NCBI GenBank assembly: GCA_031269205.1
Contig: JAISZM010000104.1
Location: 1-12,418 of the forward strand
DNA from: Eubacteriales Family XIII. Incertae Sedis bacterium
GTDB lineage: Bacteria; Bacillota; Clostridia; Peptostreptococcales; Anaerovoracaceae
Length of the DNA stretch: 12,418 nt
Direction: 5' to 3'
In this document: positions 1-6,127 of the stretch, one piece after another
Numbering within the stretch: the first letter of the stretch is position 1
Layout: the number at the start of each line of letters is the position of its first letter
Notes under the pieces: generated by a model
The model's input: only the letters and a program-made list of their open reading frames with translations
Told to the model about the DNA's origin: nothing
Database searches by the model: none
Made by a program: the position numbers and the translations under genes

Positions 1-120
1 AACATCCTTGCCGTCGTCATGGCAACGGCGCAACAGAAATGAAACTGAAACGGTTTTCAACTGTTTTCAATTCCAAAAACACGATCAAAGCTAAATTACA
101 TTTGGCAAAACGTCAAGCCC

Positions 121-1173
121 TTACACGTGGACAATATTATAGCCCGCGCTTTTCATCATGCGGTTCATGACGGCGAAGCCGACACCGTCTTTTTCAGACA
201 GCGCGCCCGCTATGATGAGGTCGGCGCCTTCCGCGTCCAGCGCGCGCAAACGCGCGTAGAAGTCGTGAGCCGCCTCTATATAAGCCTGCTCGTCGAACAG
301 CAGAACGCCCACCTTGACGCCGATGCGCTCGTTCAAACTCTTGACGCGCTCTATCTCGGCTTTGACCCTGTCGCGCTGTCCCTCGACGACTATCATTTCC
401 GCTTTCGGCGCGTAGTGCCGGTATTTCATGCCCGGCGATCTCGGAGCGGCGCCGGTGGATCTGCTGCCGTATACGACATCCGCGTCGATTGCCGCGCTCA
501 ACATATCGGCTGTGAGTATACCGGGTCTCAATATCTCGGGCGGAGTCGCCGTCATATCGACCACCGTCGATTCTATCCCGACGCGGCAGCGACCGCCCGC
601 CAGTATCACGTCCACCTTTCCGTCGAGATCGGCTATGACGTGCCCTGCCTCGGTCGGGCTGGGCGACCCCGACAGGTTGGCGCTCGGCGCGGCGACGGGG
701 CAATCCGCAAGCCGCATCAGTTCCATCGCGGCCGGCTCGTCCGGCAACCGCACGGCCACCGTGGCGAGTCCGCCCGTCACAACGGACGGCACGGATCGCT
801 TTTTTGGCAGCACCATCGTGAGCGGACCCGGCCAGAAATTGTCGGCGAGCTTGACCATCTGTGGCGACAGCATCTGTGTCAGCTGTCCGATATCGCTCGC
901 CCTCGCTATATGCACTATCATGGGATTGTCGGACGGTCTCCCCTTCGCCGCGTAGACGCGGCGCACCGCAGTCTCGTCGAAGGCGTTCGCTCCTATGCCG
1001 TAGACCGTTTCGGTCGGGAACACGACGAGTCCGCCGGCCGCGAGTACGCGCGCCGCTTCGGCTACGCGCTTCATCGCCCGCTCCATAGACTCGATCGCAT
1101 CCGGCTCGCGAAGCGTCTGCGCCCTGCGTATATTCTCCGGACTGAGCGCCGTTACATCATAAATTTTTGTCAT
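121..1173 (-). CDS. sua5: L-threonylcarbamoyladenylate synthase (Sua5/TsaC family, two-domain form)
   Basis: Makes threonylcarbamoyl-AMP from threonine, bicarbonate and ATP, the first step of the t6A37 modification of ANN-decoding tRNAs; cytosolic. The 350-residue product is the long Sua5 type. A YrdC domain spans about residues 35-225, with PTETVYGIGANA (53-64), the KGRP nucleotide-site motif (77-80), FWPGPLT (113-119), APSANLSG (162-169) and GIESTVVD (199-206). A linker with SPGMKYRHYAP (246-256) leads into the small C-terminal Sua5 domain. The first 30 or so residues precede the usual YrdC start and may be a lineage extension. The ATG overlaps the prfA stop as ATGA, so the two are probably translationally coupled. 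Family assignment is secure; the exact start is a little less so. Confidence 0.95.
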   Translation of the reverse strand: MTKIYDVTALSPENIRRAQTLREPDAIESMERAMKRVAEAARVLAAGGLVVFPTETVYGIGANAFDETAVRRVYAAKGRPSDNPMIVHIARASDIGQLTQMLSPQMVKLADNFWPGPLTMVLPKKRSVPSVVTGGLATVAVRLPDEPAAMELMRLADCPVAAPSANLSGSPSPTEAGHVIADLDGKVDVILAGGRCRVGIESTVVDMTATPPEILRPGILTADMLSAAIDADVVYGSRSTGAAPRSPGMKYRHYAPKAEMIVVEGQRDRVKAEIERVKSLNERIGVKVGVLLFDEQAYIEAAHDFYARLRALDAEGADLIIAGALSEKDGVGFAVMNRMMKSAGYNIVHV

Positions 1174-2243
1174 TCGACTGCCGCGCTCATGCGCTTCGCA
1201 TGGTCGCTCGTGATGAGGGCGCTCGTGATTTCGTCGATATCACCGTCCATGAACGTCTGCAGTTTGTAGATAGTAAGGCCGATGCGGTGGTCGGAGACGC
1301 GCCCCTGCGGATAGTTGTAGGTTCTGATGCGCTCAGAGCGATCCCCCGAGCCGACCATGCTACGGCGCGCGTCGGATATCTCCTTGTTCTGCTCCCGCAT
1401 CTTCAGGTCGTAGAGGCGCGCGCGCAGAACCTTGAACGCCTTGTCCTTGTTCTTGATCTGGGACTTCTCATCCTGACAGGTTACGACGAGGCCCGTCGGC
1501 TCGTGAGTGAGGCGAACGGCGCTGTCCGTCGTGTTGACCGACTGGCCGCCGTGTCCAGTGGAGCGGTAGACGTCGACGCGCACGTCGTTTGGGTCTATCT
1601 CGATATCCACATCGTCGATCTCCGGCAGAACAGCGACCGTCGCCGCCGACGTGTGTACGCGGCCGCTCGACTCCGTTTCCGGGACGCGCTGCACCCGATG
1701 TACGCCGCTCTCGTACTTGAGCCTGCTGTACGCGCCGCGGCCTTTTATCATGAGGATCGCCTCCTTGACCGCGCCCAATCCCGTATCACTCATGCCCGCG
1801 AGTTCCGTCTTCCAGCCGCGGCGCTCCGCGTAGCGCATGTACATGCGTAGCAGATCCCCCGCGAACAAGCCCGCCTCTTCGCCGCCCGTACCCGCGCGCA
1901 CCTCGAGAATGACGTTCTTATCGTCGTTCGGATCCTTCGGTAGCAACAGGACTTTCAGCTCATCCTCAAGCTCTCCCACACGCGGCTCGAGTCCCGTCTG
2001 CTCCGACTTGAACAGATCCTTCTCCTCCGCGCTGAGATAGCCGTTCTCGATCATGTCCTTCGCGTCCGCAAGCTCCTTTTTTACGGACTTGTACTCGCGA
2101 TACTTCAGGACGATCGGCTCAAGTTCGCCCATCTCCTTCACGATCTTCTGCCACCGTGGCTGATCCGCAATGACATCGGGATCAGCCGCCAAGTCGGCGA
2201 GCTCGTCGTATTTTTCAAGCGTGCTGTCAAGTTTATCGAACAT
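1170..2243 (-). CDS. prfA: Peptide chain release factor 1 (RF1)
   Basis: Recognises UAA and UAG in the ribosomal A site and triggers hydrolysis of peptidyl-tRNA. The 357-residue length is normal for bacterial RF1. The catalytic GGQ lies at residues 232-234 in GHGGQSVNTTDSAVRLTH. The codon-recognition tripeptide is at 188-190 and reads PET, in the place where RF1 proteins carry P-x-T and RF2 carries SPF, so this is RF1 rather than RF2. The N-terminal 100 residues are the helical domain 1. The ATG at 2243 is preceded by AAGGGAAGG, a good ribosome binding site. It follows rpmE beyond an intrinsic terminator and overlaps sua5 by 4 bases. No prmC, which encodes the methyltransferase of the GGQ glutamine, lies next to it here. 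Confidence 0.97.
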   Translation of the reverse strand: MFDKLDSTLEKYDELADLAADPDVIADQPRWQKIVKEMGELEPIVLKYREYKSVKKELADAKDMIENGYLSAEEKDLFKSEQTGLEPRVGELEDELKVLLLPKDPNDDKNVILEVRAGTGGEEAGLFAGDLLRMYMRYAERRGWKTELAGMSDTGLGAVKEAILMIKGRGAYSRLKYESGVHRVQRVPETESSGRVHTSAATVAVLPEIDDVDIEIDPNDVRVDVYRSTGHGGQSVNTTDSAVRLTHEPTGLVVTCQDEKSQIKNKDKAFKVLRARLYDLKMREQNKEISDARRSMVGSGDRSERIRTYNYPQGRVSDHRIGLTIYKLQTFMDGDIDEITSALITSDHAKRMSAAVE

Positions 2244-2349
2244 AGGCCTTCCCTTATAATATTACCCCGATCGCGTCAGGACAGCTCCCGCGAAGCAAGC
2301 ACATCAAGCGGATTTCCTCACTCCGCCCCGAGAGACGACCCCAGGCAAC

Positions 2350-2384
2350 AAAAAAACCGGGGGCGATTTTCCCTATGCCCCGGT
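2350..2384 (-). terminator. Rho-independent terminator of rpmE
   Basis: Read on the minus strand, ACCGGGGC (from 2384) pairs with GCCCCCGGT across a roughly 12-base loop and is followed by a run of seven T. It lies just after the rpmE stop and before prfA. Transcription into prfA must therefore come from read-through or from a promoter in the 100 bases that follow. Confidence 0.9.
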
Positions 2385-2404
2385 CTTTCCCGCACAAAGC
2401 GCAG

Positions 2405-2605
2405 CTAATCCAAATTGTATTTGTTCTTGAATTTCTCGACGCGGCCGCCTCGGTTGATGAACTTCTGCTGCCCCGTAAAGAACGGATGGCACGCCGAACA
2501 CACATCGAGTTTGATCTCGTCCTGTGTCGAACGCGTCTCCCACGAATTGCCGCAGGCGCATATGACCTTCGTGGCCTTGTATTCCGGATGAATTTCTTGC
2601 TTCAT
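2405..2605 (-). CDS. rpmE: 50S ribosomal protein bL31, zinc-binding form
   Basis: A 66-residue bL31, a late-assembling large-subunit protein of the central protuberance that helps bridge the subunits. It has the typical opening MKQEIHPEY, the conserved SxCHPFFTGQQKF block and an NRGGRVEKFKNKY tail. Four cysteines (16, 18, 36, 39) in a CxC...CxxC arrangement mark the zinc-containing C+ form. The open frame continues upstream to 2752, but that stretch has no family similarity and MKQEIHP is the usual start, so I chose the ATG at 2605. The ribosome binding site is weak (AAGCAAGA). The gene heads a translation cluster with prfA and sua5 and has its own promoter and terminator. Confidence 0.95.
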   Translation of the reverse strand: MKQEIHPEYKATKVICACGNSWETRSTQDEIKLDVCSACHPFFTGQQKFINRGGRVEKFKNKYNLD

Positions 2606-2674
2606 TTCTTGCTTTGATGGATAGCGCCGAATCCCTGTCCTGCCGCGCCACCATTTCTCCTTTCCTGATCTGTC

Positions 2675-2697
2675 GCGTACGGTTCCCATGCGTACGC
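2675..2697 (-). promoter_or_regulatory. rpmE: Hairpin in the rpmE leader
   Basis: A perfect 7-bp stem GCGTACG/CGTACGC closes a 9-base loop inside the long 5' leader of rpmE, about 70 bases before the start codon. bL31 leaders with autoregulatory structure are known in several phyla. Whether this is one is an inference from position and length only. Confidence 0.4.
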
Positions 2698-2770
2698 TAT
2701 CGGCCCGCTCACGCTCCTCCGAGAAAGCACAGCCTACCCGCTTCATGCCCAAAAAAACGCCAGCTCAATT

Positions 2771-2799
2771 ATTATAATCCCCCCGTCAGCCGAACGCAA
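2771..2799 (-). promoter_or_regulatory. rpmE: Sigma-70-type promoter of rpmE
   Basis: On the minus strand, TTGCGT (2799-2794) is separated by exactly 17 bases from a consensus TATAAT (2776-2771). Transcription would start near 2764 and leave about a 160-base leader before the rpmE ATG. Confidence 0.7.
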
Positions 2800-2881
2800 G
2801 AAAAAGATGCCCGGAGGGCACATCCCGTGACGACTGAATAGTGACCCCCCACCCCACCACCTCAGCAGGGCAGAAAGCGTA

Positions 2882-2908
2882 TTGCTCCTCTGTTCATGGT
2901 AATATAAT
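2882..2908 (+). promoter_or_regulatory. plsC: Candidate promoter of the plsC operon
   Basis: A consensus TATAAT at 2903-2908 lies 70 bases before the plsC ATG. The best -35 is TTGCTC at 2882-2887 with a short 15-base spacer, so the -10 is convincing and the -35 is not. Confidence 0.5.
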
Positions 2909-2978
2909 ACTACAAAACAAATCGAGTGCAGAGCAGTGTAGAAGTCATGGAAACGAAACTCGGGAAGAGGGTGATCGG

Positions 2979-3725
2979 ATGAATGTTGTGAGAAGCCTGC
3001 CGTTCTTTGCCTGGGGGGTGGGCAGCATGGTTCACCTCAGGAAGCTGAAGCGGCTTATCGACTCGGCTCGCGCGGGCGGGCGGTGGGTCGAGGAACAGGA
3101 GTATATCCGGCAGGCGCAGAATTATTGGGGGCCGGGCGCTTTGAAAGCGCTGCACGGTACGCTTGAAGCGGAGCATTTGAACCGCATCCCCGAGGGTCCT
3201 GTCCTGTTCGTGTCGAACCACCAGGGCAACGTGGACATCGCCGTGTTCATGGCGGCCGTCACGATGAAGCAGCACGGCTTCGTCGCGAAGCGGGAGCTCG
3301 AGGACATTCCGTACTTCGGCAAGTGGGTTCCGCGCATACGCAGCCTCATGATCGAGCGCGACGACCCGCGCTCCACGTTGCGGGCCTTCCGCGAGGGCGA
3401 GGAATGGCTGAAGCAAGGCTTTTCGCTCGTCATATTTCCCGAGGGTACGCGCAGCAGGAGCGACGAGATGCACGAGTTCAAGAAGGGCAGTCTGCGCATG
3501 GCCACGCAGACGGGATTGCCGATAGTACCCGTGTCGCTGTCGGGTTCGTGGCGGCTTTTCGAGGAGAAAGGCTATCCGCAGCCGTGGACGGTGCGTTTCT
3601 ACGTGCACGAACCCATCGCTACGGACGGGCTGCCAAAAGCGGAACTCGCGGGGTTGAACGACCGCGTAGAGGCCGTCATCCGCGCGAAGGTGGACGAGTG
3701 GAACGCACAAATCCCGAAAATATGA
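2979..3725 (+). CDS. plsC: 1-acyl-sn-glycerol-3-phosphate acyltransferase (PlsC family)
   Basis: Transfers an acyl chain to lysophosphatidic acid, giving phosphatidic acid for phospholipid synthesis at the inner face of the membrane. The 248-residue product has the LPLAT motifs in order: the catalytic NHxxxxD as NHQGNVD (80-86), motif II around AKRELEDIPYFGKW (103-116), motif III FPEGTRS (153-159) and motif IV IVPVSLSGS (172-180). The ATG at 2979 has a GAGGGTGA ribosome binding site and matches the usual family N-terminus; the open frame runs further upstream without similarity. It is first of three plus-strand genes for membrane-associated proteins, 52 bases before the next. The substrate could be another lysolipid, since the family is broad. 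Confidence 0.93.
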   Translation: MNVVRSLPFFAWGVGSMVHLRKLKRLIDSARAGGRWVEEQEYIRQAQNYWGPGALKALHGTLEAEHLNRIPEGPVLFVSNHQGNVDIAVFMAAVTMKQHGFVAKRELEDIPYFGKWVPRIRSLMIERDDPRSTLRAFREGEEWLKQGFSLVIFPEGTRSRSDEMHEFKKGSLRMATQTGLPIVPVSLSGSWRLFEEKGYPQPWTVRFYVHEPIATDGLPKAELAGLNDRVEAVIRAKVDEWNAQIPKI

Positions 3726-3765
3726 TATTATACTTCTATCGGAATTGAAGCGTACGGGAGAGAAC

Positions 3766-3770
3766 AAGGG
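3766..3770 (+). promoter_or_regulatory. Ribosome binding site that selects the TTG start at 3778
   Basis: AAGGG ends 7 bases before a TTG at 3778. The more upstream TTG at 3745 has no such site, and the ATG at 3805 has none either. Confidence 0.5.
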
Positions 3771-3777
3771 TAACGAT

Positions 3778-4710
3778 TTGAGAGATTCATTTACGGCACA
3801 CGCGATGCGAGTAAAGAAGAAATCCGACCATTATCGAAGTCAATTCGTCGACAGATCCCGGTCATGCCGGAACTTGATAATAGACCGATCCCTGTCCTGC
3901 CGCGATATGATAGTGGACAGATCCGTGTTCTGCCGCGATTTGATCGTGGACGGATCCCTCACGTACAAGGACTTCGTCGCCACGACCTCCCTTTACTGCA
4001 AAGACCGGTTGGTCGACGCTCTGTTCGGCGCTCTGCGCGATATCCCCGTCAGGTACAGAAACGGGGAATTTATCGTTAATGAAAGAGGGTTACCGCTGGG
4101 CGCGGCGTATGCGCCGGGTGAACCGGGCGGCGACGCGGCCGGGCTTTTGTCGAACACTTCGCACGCGCCGGTCGAACCGGACGGCGACGCGAAAAAAATC
4201 TACATCCTGCTGACAAAACACAAGAGTATCACCGCAATACTGTTGCGGATTTTCACCTTCCACGACTACACCCACTCGTCCATAGCGCTCGAACGCGACG
4301 GCTCGCACTACAGTTTCAATCCCGTGCGCGGTTTCACGATAGAGCGGCCGATAGGCGAGAAGCGCGTAACGACACCGTGCCGCCTGTACTGCGTCGAGGT
4401 GGGCGAAAAGACCCACGCGGAGATTGAGTCGCGCATCAAGTGGTTCGTGGACAACCCCGACGAATACAAATTCAACTACGTCGGCCTCGTGTTCTCGATA
4501 CTGCGCATACCGGTCGGCATCGGCAACAGATACTTCTGTTCGCAGTTCGTGTCTGACCTCCTCACTTCGTCGTCGGCGGCGGCTCTGCGCAAACGGCCGA
4601 CCCGGTATTTCCCGCGGCACTTCCCGAAGGAGGAGGCTTTCACTCTCACATTCAACGGAGATGCGGGTTCATTCACGGAGCAACAGACCGACGGCGGTGT
4701 TATTCTATAA
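3778..4710 (+). CDS. Permuted papain-like (YiiX/LRAT-type, C92-like) protein with N-terminal 11-residue repeats
   Basis: I recognise the fold rather than a named gene. The C-terminal 170 residues resemble circularly permuted NlpC/P60 enzymes, in which His comes before Cys: YTHSSIAL gives His166 and YFCSQFVSDLL gives Cys254 (numbering from the TTG at 3778). Relatives are amidases, esterases or lipid acyltransferases; the substrate here is unknown. Residues 23-88 are six consecutive 11-residue units of the type IVDRSLxCRDx, then come two copies of an APxEPxGDA motif (112-120 and 130-138). There is no signal peptide, and the N-terminus is basic (RVKKK). The 11-residue periodicity suggests a long amphipathic helix that could lie on a membrane. 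It sits between plsC and a PAP2 phosphatase, so a lipid role is plausible. TTG at 3745 or ATG at 3805 are other possible starts. Confidence 0.72.
   Translation: MRDSFTAHAMRVKKKSDHYRSQFVDRSRSCRNLIIDRSLSCRDMIVDRSVFCRDLIVDGSLTYKDFVATTSLYCKDRLVDALFGALRDIPVRYRNGEFIVNERGLPLGAAYAPGEPGGDAAGLLSNTSHAPVEPDGDAKKIYILLTKHKSITAILLRIFTFHDYTHSSIALERDGSHYSFNPVRGFTIERPIGEKRVTTPCRLYCVEVGEKTHAEIESRIKWFVDNPDEYKFNYVGLVFSILRIPVGIGNRYFCSQFVSDLLTSSSAAALRKRPTRYFPRHFPKEEAFTLTFNGDAGSFTEQQTDGGVIL
3844..4041 (+). repeat. Six imperfect 33-bp tandem repeats, coding in frame
   Basis: Units begin at 3844, 3877, 3910, 3943, 3976 and 4009. The first three are closest to one another, sharing GAYMGATCCSTGTCMTGCCG-like cores; the last two have diverged. 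Each unit encodes 11 residues, and Cys recurs at unit position 8 in units 1, 2, 3 and 5. There are no unique spacers, so this is a coding minisatellite and not a CRISPR array. Confidence 0.85.
4111..4191 (+). repeat. 27-bp direct repeat pair encoding APxEPxGDA
   Basis: Positions 4111-4137 and 4165-4191 match at 24 of 27 bases and are offset by 54 bases (18 codons), so the frame is kept. They form a proline-, acid- and glycine-rich linker before the papain-like domain. Confidence 0.75.
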
Positions 4711-4725
4711 AACACTGGAAACATC

Positions 4726-5583
4726 ATGGAATACTACAAGCATGAAACCGAGTCGAACGCAAAATACGCCGTCCTGATCGTACTGGCGGGGCTGTTTGTT
4801 TTCGATCTCTGGTCCGTGATATCGGGACTGTCAAGGGGCTTCGACGTGGGTCTCATGGAGTTCGTGTACGGCGTCAGGGACGAGTTTCTGAACGTGATAA
4901 TGGGATTCATCACGCGTGCGGGCGACACGATCACGATCACCATCATCTGCGTCGTGCTCGTCGTGCTGCCGACGCGCGTCAGGTTCGGTATCCCGGCGGC
5001 GGGCGCCGCGGTCGTGGCGGGGTTGGTTCAATACGCCCTGAGACATCTCATCGATCGGGCGCGGCCCGACGAGGCGATGTGGCTCATACTACCCGAGGAC
5101 GGTTTCAGCTTCCCAAGCGGGCACGCCAACGCGAGTTTCGTGTTTTACTTGTTCCTCATGGTGTTGCTGCGGCGCTTTTTCATAATCAACAAAAGTTACG
5201 GCGCGGCCAATCTCGTCTCCGTGGCGCTGCCGTTACTTGTCGCGGTCGTCGGCGTCTCGCGTCTGTACCTCGGGGTGCATTACGCGACGGACGTCATCGG
5301 AGGGTGGCTGCTCGGGGCAGTCCTGCTGATCGCGCTCGTCGCGCTCTACGACAATTTCTATCCGCCGCGAAACAGGATATCGTTCGACGCGCCTTCGTGG
5401 GAATACGCGCGCAGACGAAGGCCGTGGCGAAAGCCGCAGGTATCAAACCCTTCCGAGGAACTCATCGAATTCCCGAAGCACCGCGGCAAGTGGAAGCGGC
5501 CGGGTACGACGGCCAAGCGTCGCGCGCTGGAGGAAGACGCAAACAGCGAACCGCCGAACTCCACTCCGCCGATCAGAAGATAG
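4726..5583 (+). CDS. PAP2-family membrane phosphatase (phosphatidate/undecaprenyl-pyrophosphate type)
   Basis: An integral membrane phosphatase of the type-2 phosphatidic acid phosphatase family, acting on a lipid phosphate or pyrophosphate through a histidine phospho-enzyme. The 285-residue product has the three signature motifs: C1 as R106-x6-R113-P114 (Arg in place of the usual first Lys), C2 PSGH at 130-133, and C3 SRLYLGVHYATD at 178-189 with His185 and Asp189. About five or six hydrophobic segments lie between residues 13 and 208. After these comes a soluble, strongly basic tail of about 75 residues (RRRRPWRKP and similar) that is longer than usual. A weak GGAAA precedes the ATG. It follows the papain-like gene by 15 bases and ends 10 bases from the convergent DUF2148 gene. 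Whether it acts on phosphatidate or undecaprenyl pyrophosphate cannot be read from the sequence. Confidence 0.92.
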   Translation: MEYYKHETESNAKYAVLIVLAGLFVFDLWSVISGLSRGFDVGLMEFVYGVRDEFLNVIMGFITRAGDTITITIICVVLVVLPTRVRFGIPAAGAAVVAGLVQYALRHLIDRARPDEAMWLILPEDGFSFPSGHANASFVFYLFLMVLLRRFFIINKSYGAANLVSVALPLLVAVVGVSRLYLGVHYATDVIGGWLLGAVLLIALVALYDNFYPPRNRISFDAPSWEYARRRRPWRKPQVSNPSEELIEFPKHRGKWKRPGTTAKRRALEEDANSEPPNSTPPIRR

Positions 5584-5593
5584 ACGACGTTGC

Positions 5594-6127
5594 TCAACCT
5601 CTGTCGAAGAATATGCTCTTGCCCGACGCGGACAGTGGGATGCCGTAGGCTACTTTCACCTTTTCTGAAAAGATGGACAGTTTCATGGCTGCTTTACCGG
5701 CCGTGAACATTATGCGGTTGTCGATGCGGCGATCCATCGCTACGGCCGCGGCCGAACCGACGGCTATGCCGAGATCGGTGATGTTGAACGCGCAGTTGGC
5801 GCCCGCCTTGATTGCGCCCGCGCAGTCTCCGAGTCCACAGAGACCGCAACTCTTCACGCCGGTCGGGGCGTTCCTGACGCCGACGAGCACGACGGCTTCG
5901 GACGCGTCAATATTGCCCGCGTCGCGGCCGAAAGGGCCCGCACCGTTGAGCTTATCATGGATGTCGCGCATCTCGGCCGAGAGCGTCTCTTTGTCCTCGC
6001 CGTCGAGGATGACGGTCTCTATGTTGTCAATACCGCGACCCTTTGGCGCGGTGCGCGCGGCGGCCGCCATGTCGTACGCGACGTTCAGGATAGCTTTTCG
6101 CTCGGCTTCTTTGCTCGTGTATTTCAT
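5594..6127 (-). CDS. DUF2148 ferredoxin-domain protein
   Basis: A 177-residue protein of the DUF2148 family (uncharacterised proteins annotated with a ferredoxin-like domain). Four cysteines, 94, 97, 102 and 112, in CGLCGLGDC...NC could hold a metal or iron-sulfur cluster. The rest contains the typical NITDLGIAVGSAAAVAMDRRIDNR block (116-138, two halves). Function is unknown; members are common in anaerobes. The ATG overlaps the stop of the gatB-aspS frame as ATGA, so it is probably co-translated with it. The open frame extends upstream inside aspS, but similarity starts at this ATG. No downstream terminator is obvious before the convergent PAP2 gene. Identity is good, role unknown. Confidence 0.85.
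   Translation of the reverse strand: MKYTSKEAERKAILNVAYDMAAAARTAPKGRGIDNIETVILDGEDKETLSAEMRDIHDKLNGAGPFGRDAGNIDASEAVVLVGVRNAPTGVKSCGLCGLGDCAGAIKAGANCAFNITDLGIAVGSAAAVAMDRRIDNRIMFTAGKAAMKLSIFSEKVKVAYGIPLSASGKSIFFDRG

Larger units (their letters stand above)
2606..2978. other. Divergent intergenic region between rpmE and plsC
   Basis: This 373-base stretch has no convincing gene; short frames on either strand have no family features. It holds the rpmE promoter and about 160 bases of rpmE leader with a hairpin (minus strand), and a plsC promoter candidate (plus strand). Its rpmE-proximal part also shares a 17-base identity with the 33-bp repeats at 3844-4041. Confidence 0.7.

Noticed and set aside
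88..116. Minus-strand promoter just after sua5 (TTGACG, 17 bases, TAGCTT)
   Set aside because: The -35 is good but the -10 is poor, and the gene it would serve lies outside the window.
127..1269. 380-codon plus-strand open frame opposite sua5
   Set aside because: Shadow of sua5; no recognisable domain, and it crosses the sua5-prfA boundary.
2256..2287. Promoter for prfA (TATTAT or TAATAT just before the ATG)
   Set aside because: The start point would leave almost no leader, and no -35 lies at the right distance.
3844..4041. CRISPR array
   Set aside because: The 33-bp units abut with no spacers and are read in frame in a protein; no cas gene is present.
5570..5620. Bidirectional terminator between PAP2 and DUF2148
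   Set aside because: The genes converge within 10 bases, but I find no stable stem followed by a T run on either strand.
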